DNA from: CAWEQW01 sp963811365
GTDB lineage: Bacteria > Actinomycetota > Actinomycetes > Propionibacteriales > Nocardioidaceae
Assembly (NCBI GenBank): GCA_963811365.1
Contig: CAWEQW010000003.1
Location: forward strand, 62,001 to 126,000
DNA length: 64,000 nucleotides
Direction: 5' to 3'
In this document: piece after piece, positions 56,660 through 64,000 of the stretch
Numbering within the stretch: the first letter of the stretch is position 1
How the letters are laid out: each line of letters opens with the position of its first letter
Notes under the pieces: generated by a model
What the model saw: the letters and a program-made list of their open reading frames with translations, nothing else
Told to the model about the DNA's origin: nothing
The model's database searches: none
Made by a program: the position numbers and the translations under genes

Positions 56660-59181
56660 TGCGCGCCCCCCTGTCCTGGATCCGCGAGTACGTCGACCTG
56701 CCGGACGCCCTCACCCCCGCCGAGCTCGCGCACCGGCTGACCGCCCTGGGCCTGAAGCTCGAGGCCCTCGAGGCGCCCGGAGCCGACGTCGAGGGACCGC
56801 TGGTCGTGGGCCGCGTGCTGTCCTTCGTCGAAGAGCCGCAGAAGAACGGCAAGGTGATCCGGTGGTGCCGGGTCGACGTGGGTCCCGAGCACAACGACGA
56901 GGCCGGCGGCCGCGGCATCGTCTGTGGCGCGGACAACTTCGCCGACGGCGACCTGGTGGTCGTCTCGCTGCCCGGAACGGTCCTGCCCGGTGGCTTCGCG
57001 ATCTCGGCCCGCAAGACCTACGGCCACGTGTCCGACGGGATGATCTGCTCGACCCGGGAGCTCGGCATCGGCGAGGACCACGACGGCATCCTGGTGCTCG
57101 ACCCTCGGCTGCACGCCGGGGCGCGGCCCGGCGACGACGCGGTGTCGCTGCTGCACCTGCGCGACGACGTCATCGAGTTCGAGATCAACCCGGACCGGGC
57201 CTACGCGCTCTCCCTGCGCGGCATCGCCCGTGAGGCGGCGATCGCCTACGGCTGCGCGTTCCACGACCCGGCCGGCCGCGACGTGCCGGTGCCCAACGAG
57301 AGCGGCTACCCGGTGCGCGTGGACGCGCCGGACGGATGCCCGGTGTTCGTCACCCGGACCGTCACCGGCTTCGACCCGAGCGCGCCGACCCCCGGCTGGC
57401 TGGCTCGCCGGGTCCAGCTCGCCGGCATGCGGCCGATCTCCTTGGCCGTCGACGTCACGAACTACGTGATGCTCGAGCTCGGGCAGCCGATCCACGGCTA
57501 CGACGGCGACCGGCTGTCCGGGCCGATCGTGGTCCGTCGCGCTACCGAGGGGGAGCGGCTCACCACCCTCGACGACGTGTCCCGGACGCTCAGCGCCGAG
57601 GACCTGCTGATCACCGATGACAGCGGTCCGATCGGCATCGCCGGCGTGATGGGTGGGCGGACCACCGAGCTGTCCGCGTCGACCACCCAGGTCGTCATCG
57701 AGGCGGCGCACTTCGAGCCGACCACGATCTTCCGCACCGCGCGCCGCCACAAGCTGCCCTCCGAGGCGTCCAAGCGCTTCGAGCGCGGCGTGGACCCGCT
57801 GCTCCCGGCGTACGCCGCGGACCGGGTGGCCGAGCTCCTCGCCCGGCACGGTGGCGGCACCGTCACCGACGGGGTCACCTACGTGGGGTCCCCGCCGCCG
57901 GTCCTGCCGATCGTCGTCCCGGTCGACCTGCCCCGGCGGGTCACCGGCATGTCGATCGACGACGACTCCACGGTCGCCCATCTGCGCACCGTCGGCTGCG
58001 CCGTGTCCGTCGAGGGCGACCGGCTGACCGTCCTGCCGCCGTCCTGGCGCCCCGACCTGACCGATCCCTACGACCTCGTCGAGGAGGTCGCCCGGCTCGT
58101 CGGCTACACGGAGGTGCCCTCGGTGCTCCCGTCGGCACCGGCCGGCCGGGGGCTCACCCGGGCCCAGCGGCTCCGCCGCCGCATCGGCTTCGCACTGGCC
58201 GGTGCCGGGCTGGTCGAGGTGCGGACCTACCCGTTCGTCGGCGACGCCGACTTCGACCGGCTCCGGCTGCCGGCCGACGACCCGCTCCGCGAGACGATCC
58301 GGGTGGCCAACCCGCTCTCGGAGCAGGAGCCGCTGCTGACCACCACGCTGCTGCCCGGGCTGCTGCGCGCTGCCGCCCGCAACGTGGGCCGGGGCGCGAC
58401 CGGCGTCGGGATCTACGAGACCGCGTCGGTGTTCTTCCCGACCCCCGAGCGGTTGAAGGCCCCCATCCTTGGCGTGGAGTGGCGACCCGACCAGGCCGAC
58501 CTCGACAAGCTGATGGCCGCCGTGCCGCACCAGCCGCTCACCCTCGCGGTGCTGTTGGCCGGCGAGCGGGAGCCGTCGGGCTGGTGGGGTGCCGCCCGGA
58601 CGGCATCCTGGGCGGACGCCATCGAGGTGGTCCGCGAGCTCGGCACCGTGCTCGGCGTCGAGGTCGAGGTGGTGCAGTCGACCCGCGCCCCCTGGCATCC
58701 CGGACGCTGCGGGCAGCTGCGGATCGGGGGTGTGGAGTTCGGCCACGCCGGCGAGCTGCACCCCGCGGTGTGCAAGGCCTACGGGGTCCCGGCGCGCAGC
58801 AGCGCGCTCGAGGTCGACCTGGACTTCCTGATCGACGCGGCGCCGCTGGTGGTCCCCGCGCCCACCTTCTCGACGTACCCGGTCGCCAAGGAGGACGTCG
58901 CGCTCGTCGTCGACGTCGGCGTCCCGGCCGGGGCCGTGGCGGAGGCGCTGGCCGAGGGCGCGGGTCCGCTGGTGGAGTCGGTGCGGCTCTTCGACGTCTA
59001 CACCGGCAGCCAGATCGGTGAGGGCCGCAAGTCGCTGGCGTTCGCGCTGCGGTTCCGCGCGGCGGACCGGACCCTCACCGAGGCGGAGACCGCCGAGGCG
59101 CGTGATGCCGCGGTGGCGCTGCGCGGCGCAGCGGCACGGCGCCGTCCAGCGCAGCTGACGGGCCCCGTCGCCGCCGGGTGA
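56659..59181 (+). CDS. pheT: phenylalanine-tRNA ligase beta subunit
   Basis: 840 aa with the full domain series: tRNA-binding OB fold (about residues 40-150), B3/B4 editing domain (from about 210), B5 domain (about 405-480), catalytic-like core, and the C-terminal FDX-ACB anticodon domain (STYPVAKEDVALVVD to EAETAEARDAAV). Partner of PheS in the alpha2-beta2 enzyme. ATG shares one base with the pheS stop. Confidence 0.97.
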   Translation: MRAPLSWIREYVDLPDALTPAELAHRLTALGLKLEALEAPGADVEGPLVVGRVLSFVEEPQKNGKVIRWCRVDVGPEHNDEAGGRGIVCGADNFADGDLVVVSLPGTVLPGGFAISARKTYGHVSDGMICSTRELGIGEDHDGILVLDPRLHAGARPGDDAVSLLHLRDDVIEFEINPDRAYALSLRGIAREAAIAYGCAFHDPAGRDVPVPNESGYPVRVDAPDGCPVFVTRTVTGFDPSAPTPGWLARRVQLAGMRPISLAVDVTNYVMLELGQPIHGYDGDRLSGPIVVRRATEGERLTTLDDVSRTLSAEDLLITDDSGPIGIAGVMGGRTTELSASTTQVVIEAAHFEPTTIFRTARRHKLPSEASKRFERGVDPLLPAYAADRVAELLARHGGGTVTDGVTYVGSPPPVLPIVVPVDLPRRVTGMSIDDDSTVAHLRTVGCAVSVEGDRLTVLPPSWRPDLTDPYDLVEEVARLVGYTEVPSVLPSAPAGRGLTRAQRLRRRIGFALAGAGLVEVRTYPFVGDADFDRLRLPADDPLRETIRVANPLSEQEPLLTTTLLPGLLRAAARNVGRGATGVGIYETASVFFPTPERLKAPILGVEWRPDQADLDKLMAAVPHQPLTLAVLLAGEREPSGWWGAARTASWADAIEVVRELGTVLGVEVEVVQSTRAPWHPGRCGQLRIGGVEFGHAGELHPAVCKAYGVPARSSALEVDLDFLIDAAPLVVPAPTFSTYPVAKEDVALVVDVGVPAGAVAEALAEGAGPLVESVRLFDVYTGSQIGEGRKSLAFALRFRAADRTLTEAETAEARDAAVALRGAAARRRPAQLTGPVAAG

Positions 59182-59207
59182 GGACGCCTGGGACCACGAA
59201 GCCGCGC

Positions 59208-59228
59208 GGCCGCTCACCAGGAGCGGCC
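59208..59228. terminator. bidirectional hairpin between pheT and the BNR gene
   Basis: GGCCGCTC (59208-59215) and GAGCGGCC (59221-59228) pair perfectly through eight bases around ACCAG. It lies between two convergent genes, 26 nt after pheT, so it can serve both. No T-tract on either side. Confidence 0.6.
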
Positions 59229-59249
59229 ACGCGGCCTCGGCGTCGGGCG

Positions 59250-62091
59250 TCAGCCGGCGCGGAGCTCCCAGATGCTCCGGCCGTGCGTGGCGGCGAAGAG
59301 CCGGCGCGCCTTGAGGTCCAGGGTGAGCCCGTAGACGGCCACCCGGGGAAGACCCTGCGTGGCGACCCAGCTGTCCTGGCCCTCCGTACGGGTCAGCACC
59401 CCGAAGTCGGTCGAGATGAACAGCGCATGGGTGCGCGGTGCCCACACCACGTCGGTCACCGGCTGGTCCCCGAGGTTGGCGCTGAGGTCGGTCGCCGTCC
59501 CCTTCCCGGTCGCCGGGTCGACGGTGACCTCGTACACGTGACCACCGGGGGAGTAGGCCGAGTAGCCGGAGTAGGACAGCCAGGCGTGGTAGGGGTTGGC
59601 CGGGTCGATGGCGATCCCGGACACGAACCGCTGCGGCAGCCCCAGGTTCTGGTCGACGCGCTGGTAGCTCACCGAGGCCGGGTCCTTGGCGTTGGCGTCG
59701 TCGGACAGGAAGACCCCGCCCTTGCGGGTCGCCGCCCACATCGTGCGCGCGTTGCTGGGCGCCCGCTCGACCGCCACCACGTAGTTCGCCGCGTCGCCCC
59801 CGGACAGGTCTCCGGCCGCGCCGCCCATGGGCTGCCAGTCGCCGCACGGGTGAGGACGGTTCCCGTAGTCCCCGGTCAGCTCGTTGCAGTAGCGGTCCAG
59901 GAAGGCGCGGTCACCGCCGCTGTCCTGGGTGCGCCAGACGTGCTGGAGACCGTCGAACACGGTTCCGGACACCTTCGGGTCGGCGGTGAGCGGGGTGTAG
60001 AACGAGGCCGCCTCGCCCGAGGCCAGCAGCGGGTCGCTGATGAAGTCCCAGCTGGTCGGTGAGCCGTTCTCGAAGCTCACGTCGTGCTGCGGCGCGTAGT
60101 AGGAGTGGTAGCGGATGCTCGGCTTGAACGCGTCGAAGCCGGACTGGCCGCCGTCACCGCCCACGGTCTCGGCGAACTGGTTGCCCTGGTAGTCCGACTC
60201 CCAGGTGCCGTTGTCCTGGGTGCCGCCCTGCACCTTGCTCCCGTTGCGGCTCACCGAGACGCTCTGGTACTGCAGCGTCTGCAGGCCCTGGTTGAGGAAC
60301 GTGTTGCTGCGACGGGATCGCGGACAGGTACTGCCGGCAGTCGGACAGCTCGGCACCGCTGAGCCCGCGGCGCGCGCACTCGGCGCTGCGGTTGCGGTAG
60401 GGGCCGTTGCCCCGGACCACGCCACCGTCCGACCCGGTGAACACCACTTGGCGGCCTCGCGTCGAGGTCACCACGAGGGCGTGCTGGTCCGGGTGCAGCC
60501 CGTTGACCGGCCGTACCGCGTCGTTGGTCATGTCGGTGACATGCACGCCGGCGTCGGTGGAGCGGACCACCGCACGGCCGTTGGACGAGCCCGGCCCGCC
60601 GAACGCCTGCAGCTCGTCGTAGTTCATCGAGCCGGACAGGAACACCTGGTCGGGCTGGTGCGGCACGGCGGTGACCGCCATGTCGTAGGAGCACTGGCCC
60701 TGGCAGAAGTTGTAGGACCCGTACCCCGGCGTACCCGGGGTGGGGTCGGACAGCAGGGTGAAGCTCGGGTCGGTCGCCGTGCCGTCGTCGCTGCGGAGCA
60801 GCGCGGCGGTCTGGTTGTCGAAGTAGGTCGAGTCGCCGAGGTAGACGCGGGTCTCGCCACCGGGCAGCGTGGCGAGGTCGAACTCCACCCGGTTGCTCAG
60901 CGTGGTGGCCGGGCTGCCCGGGGTCTTGATCGTGTAGACCTGCTTCCACGAGCCGTTGCCGGTCCTCCGGAACAGGCCGTAGTCGAACATCGAGGCGAAG
61001 ACCGTCCCGCGGTGGGTCGGGTCGAACAGGATCTTCGAGACGCCGCCGCGGAAGTAGTCGGCGCCGGTCGGCGATGCCGGGTTGACCGCGTCGGACTCCT
61101 CGCTGAGCGAGAGCGACCAGGTGCTTCCGCCGTCGGTGCTCTCGTAGAGACCGACCTTGGCCGAGCCGGGCGGGGTGAAACGGCCGCCGTTGACCGAGGA
61201 GGAGCCGTGCCGGGCGACCGCCGTGCCGACCACGAGGTGCTGCGGGTCGGCCGGGTCGACCGCGATCGAGGCCACCGACCGGTTGAGCGCGAAGTCCTGG
61301 CCGTCGGCCGCGGTCGGCACCTTCGTGAAGGAGGAGCCTGCGTCGGTCGACCTGTACAGCCCGACACCGGCCTCTGAGTCCGACGAGCCGTTGGGCTCGC
61401 CCGTGCCGACGTAGAGCGTGCCGTCCCCGGTGACCAGCAGCGAGCCGATCGCGGTCGACGGGATGTCGGAGCCGATCGACGTCCATGTCGGCGTCGCGGC
61501 CATCGCGTCCGTCGACTTCCAGACCCCGCCGCCTGCGGTCCCGGCGTACAGCACGCAACGGCCGGTGGTGCAGGAACCGTCGAGGGCGAGCGCCGTGGTG
61601 CGGCCGGACACGACCGCAGGGGAGCCGGTGTAGGTGCTCTCGGGTACCTGGAGGCCTCCGTCCGGGCCGAGCGGGTGCCAGGTCTGCACCCGGGCGGTCC
61701 CCTGGGCCCGGCGCAGCAGCTGACGACCGGAGGCGGTCGTGCTGCGACCGTGCGCGGTTGCGAACGCCGCCTTGGCGTTCGACGCCTGGGCGTGCCGGAC
61801 ATAGGCGTGCGGGTAGGCCCGCTGGTCGTACGACTCCTGGGCGGGTCCGTTCAGGATCTCGCCGCTGGCCTCGCCGCCCTGCTGCTCGAGCTTCTCGGCG
61901 ACGTACGCCAGCGGGAGGCGATGGCTGGCCAGAGAGGGGTTCTTCTCGAGCGCCTCGCTCATCGCGCGAGCGGCTTCGGGTCCCCCTTCGCGGGAGAGCC
62001 ACCAGGTGGTGGCGCCGGCGACGACCAGCGCCAGAGCCATGACGGCGCCGATGAACAGCCGGAGATGAGCGCGAAGACGCGCGAGATGCAT
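59250..62091 (-). pseudogene. secreted or anchored BNR-repeat (sortilin/sialidase-like) protein, one frameshift
   Basis: About 947 aa once repaired. The N-terminus has a basic segment and one membrane helix (about residues 12-31), a signal peptide or anchor. Many BNR/Asp-box-like blades follow (for example LYRSTDAGSSFTK, LYESTDGGSTWSL, VVRSTDAGVHV), so a beta-propeller domain is likely. The second part, from NTFLNQGLQTLQYQ to LFAATHGRSIWELRAG, is in another frame; the break at 60309-60320 fits loss of two bases. GGGGGA precedes the ATG. No catalytic residues can be assigned; glycoside hydrolase activity is only a family-level guess. Confidence 0.82.
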
Positions 62092-62326
62092 GATGATTCC
62101 CCCAGTTGGTGAACGGCCCGATCCGGCCGACGGCAGACATCTTGCTGGTCGGCGCCGACAATTGCCAGTGGTTCCAGCCTCCGATCTCTGCGAGACCTGC
62201 CGGACCAGCCCGCCGGTTCGCCCTCGCGTCCAGCGGGCAGGAACCGGGCATGTCGTGCGCGGGCGTCGGCCGGAGCGGCGACCGGGGTGGCACCGCGCAC
62301 CCAGTTAGAGTCGCTATGCAGGAGCG

Positions 62327-62340
62327 TGTATGGTCATGCA
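62327..62340 (+). promoter_or_regulatory. ARG box (ArgR operator) over the argC start
   Basis: TGTATGGTCATGCA fits the ArgR consensus TGnATnnnnATnCA exactly and is a near-perfect palindrome. It covers both candidate argC ATG codons (62330 and 62336). A further half-site, TATGCA, lies at 62315-62320. Bound ArgR with arginine would block transcription of argC-argJ. Confidence 0.65.
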
Positions 62341-63373
62341 AGTGAGTCGTCAGTTCCGGGTCGCCGTCGCGGGCGCCAGCGGGTATGCCGGTGGGGAGGT
62401 GCTGCGACTGCTGCTCGGGCATCCCCACGTCACCGTCGGAGCGCTGACCGGTGGCTCCAACGCAGGCGAGCCCCTCGGCCGGCTGCAACCGCATCTCGTC
62501 CCGCTCGCCGACCGGCTCCTCGAGCCCACCACCTCCGAGGTCCTCGCCGGCCACGACGTGGTCTTCCTCGGCCTGCCGCACGGCCAGTCCGCCGAGGTGG
62601 CCGCCCAGCTGCCCGACGACTGCGTGGTGGTCGACTGCGGCGCGGACTTCCGGCTGACCGACCCTGCGCAGTGGGAGCGCTTCTACGGCGGTGCGCACGC
62701 CGGGTCGTGGCCGTACGGCCTCCCCGAGCTCGCCGGCCTCCGGGAGCAGCTCGCCGGGGCCACCCGCATCGCGGTGCCGGGCTGCTACCCGACCGTCTCC
62801 ACGCTGGCCCTGGCGCCCGCGGTGGCGGCCGGGCTGGTCGCCGAGGACGACGTCGTGGTGGTGGCCGCATCCGGCACCTCGGGCGCCGGCAAGGCTGCGA
62901 AGCCGCACCTGCTCGGCTCGGAGGTGATGGGGTCCGCGAGCGCGTACGCCGTCGGCGGCACCCACCGGCACACCCCCGAGATCCTCCAGAACCTCAGCCT
63001 GCTGACCGACCGGAAGGTGCGTGTCTCCTTCACGCCGCTCCTGGTCCCGATGCCTCGCGGCATCCTCGCCACCTGCTCGGCGCCCTCGACCGTCGACGCC
63101 GAGGAGGCCTACGCCGTGTACACCAAGGCGTACGCGGACGAGCCGTTCGTCCACGTGCTCCCGGTGGGCCAGTGGCCGCAGACCAAAGCGGTGCTCGGCT
63201 CCAACGCGGTGCACGTGCAGGTCACGGTCGACGCCGACGCCGGCCGCCTCGTCGCCGTGGCCGCCGTCGACAACCTCGCGAAGGGCACGGGGGGCGCGGC
63301 GGTGCAGTGCATGAACCTGGCGCTCGGCATTCCGGAGACCACCGGCCTCGGCACCGTGGGGCTCGCGCCGTGA
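62330..63373 (+). CDS. argC: N-acetyl-gamma-glutamyl-phosphate reductase
   Basis: NADPH-dependent third step of arginine synthesis. GASGYAGGEVLRLL is the nucleotide-binding loop; the catalytic Cys is in VPGCYPTV and the His in GGTHRHTPEI. 347 aa. ATG 62330 follows GCAGGAG; ATG 62336 is an alternative. The 238 nt back to the BNR gene hold TAGAGT (62306-62311) as a possible -10. The stop overlaps argJ by 4 nt. Confidence 0.96.
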   Translation: MVMQVSRQFRVAVAGASGYAGGEVLRLLLGHPHVTVGALTGGSNAGEPLGRLQPHLVPLADRLLEPTTSEVLAGHDVVFLGLPHGQSAEVAAQLPDDCVVVDCGADFRLTDPAQWERFYGGAHAGSWPYGLPELAGLREQLAGATRIAVPGCYPTVSTLALAPAVAAGLVAEDDVVVVAASGTSGAGKAAKPHLLGSEVMGSASAYAVGGTHRHTPEILQNLSLLTDRKVRVSFTPLLVPMPRGILATCSAPSTVDAEEAYAVYTKAYADEPFVHVLPVGQWPQTKAVLGSNAVHVQVTVDADAGRLVAVAAVDNLAKGTGGAAVQCMNLALGIPETTGLGTVGLAP

Positions 63374-64000
63374 GCGTCACCGCGCCGCGGGGCTTCCGGG
63401 CGGCCGGCGTCGCCGCGGGGTTGAAGGCCTCCGGAGCCAAGGACGTCGCGCTCGTCGTCAACGACGGTCCGGCGTTCGCCTCGGCGAGCGTGTTCACCGC
63501 CAACCGGTGCAAGGCCAACCCGGTGCTGTGGAGCCAGGAGGTGGTCAAGGACGGTGTCGTCCGCGCCGTCGTGCTCAACTCCGGAGGCGCCAACTGCTAC
63601 ACGGGCGCGGAAGGCTTCCAGACCACGCACGCAGTGGCCGAGCAGGTGGCCTCCGGACTGGGCGCGGGCGCCATCGACGTCGTGGTCTGCTCCACCGGCC
63701 TCATCGGGCTGCGCAACGACCGGGCGACGGTCCTGGCCGGTGTCGACGGGGCGCTCGCCGGTCTGTCGGACGACGGTGGCGTCGACGCCGCGGAGGCGAT
63801 CATGACCACCGACTCGGTGAGCAAGCAGGTGGTCGTCGAGGGCAGCGGCTGGAGTGTCGGCGGGATGGCCAAGGGCGCCGGGATGCTCGCGCCGCAGCTG
63901 GCCACCATGCTCGTCGTGCTCACCACGGACGCCGTGGCGGACTCCGAGACCGCCGACCGGGCGCTGCGGGCCGCGACCCGGGTCAGCTTCGACCGGCTGG
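63370..64000 (+). CDS. argJ: ornithine acetyltransferase ArgJ (5' part, cut by the window end)
   Basis: Transfers the acetyl group from N-acetylornithine to glutamate. The first 210 codons are present, including the substrate loop NSGGANCYTGAEG, STGLIG and the autocleavage site KGAGMLAPQLATMLVVLTTD, where the Thr after A-is-self-cleaved ALxT-type site (here Q-L-A-T-M-L) becomes the nucleophile. GTG 63370 overlaps argC. The rest, and presumably argB and argD, lie beyond 64000. Confidence 0.95.
   Translation, partial: MSVTAPRGFRAAGVAAGLKASGAKDVALVVNDGPAFASASVFTANRCKANPVLWSQEVVKDGVVRAVVLNSGGANCYTGAEGFQTTHAVAEQVASGLGAGAIDVVVCSTGLIGLRNDRATVLAGVDGALAGLSDDGGVDAAEAIMTTDSVSKQVVVEGSGWSVGGMAKGAGMLAPQLATMLVVLTTDAVADSETADRALRAATRVSFDRL

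Noticed and set aside
56533..59847. 1104-aa minus-strand frame opposite pheT
   Set aside because: Composition (runs of Arg, Gly, His, Val) is that of a mirror frame; pheT on the other strand has full domain homology.

Overview
The window is high-GC (roughly 70%+) actinobacterial chromosome, most like Nocardioides or another member of the Nocardioidaceae. The evidence is gene content and order: an actinobacterial pyr operon, mihF-gmk-rpoZ-coaBC-metK-priA, a helicase-dead PriA, a GICFGNQ-type CarA, and infC-rpmI-rplT followed by pheST. GTG starts and 1-4 nt overlaps are very common. I saw no IS element, prophage, CRISPR array, rRNA or tRNA.

Layout. 1-11.6 kb: pyrimidine biosynthesis operon pyrR-pyrB-pyrC-(PH-like membrane protein)-carA-carB-pyrD-pyrK-(second, degenerate pyrD)-pyrF, behind a leader with a PyrR-type RNA element. 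11.7-23.6 kb: housekeeping genes (M3 peptidase, mihF, gmk, rpoZ, coaBC, metK, priA, def, fmt, rsmB, rpe). 23.7-28.2 kb: FMN riboswitch and ribD-ribE-ribM-ribBA-ribH. 28.3-29.9 kb: hisE, hisG and a small PH-domain membrane protein.

29.9-47.2 kb is the accessory highlight. Divergent operons carry allH-allF-allG (oxamate-carbamoyltransferase-like, minus strand) and, on the plus strand, a uracil-type NCS2 permease, a three-subunit molybdenum hydroxylase, a CoxG-like membrane protein, an amidase, hydantoinase/oxoprolinase A and B, a carbamate kinase and a barbiturase-like ring-opening amidohydrolase. I read it as an oxidative pyrimidine catabolic island: uracil to barbiturate to ureidomalonate, followed by phosphorolytic carbamoyl transfer that would yield ATP. 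The last step is my inference and would be new.

47.2-51.7 kb: small metabolic and hypothetical genes. 51.8-59.2 kb: infC (AUC start, behind a leader with an intrinsic terminator), rpmI, rplT, a SpoU methyltransferase, a histidine kinase, pheS and pheT. 59.2-64 kb: a large secreted BNR-repeat protein, then argC (ARG box over its start) and argJ, which runs off the end.

A caution runs through the window. Several normally essential genes (coaBC, ribH, hisE, hisG, probably pyrR and perhaps gmk) and two others (allG and the BNR protein) are interrupted by apparent 1-2 nt losses in GC-rich or homopolymer contexts, most densely at 27.7-30.1 kb. This looks more like sequence or assembly error than decay.
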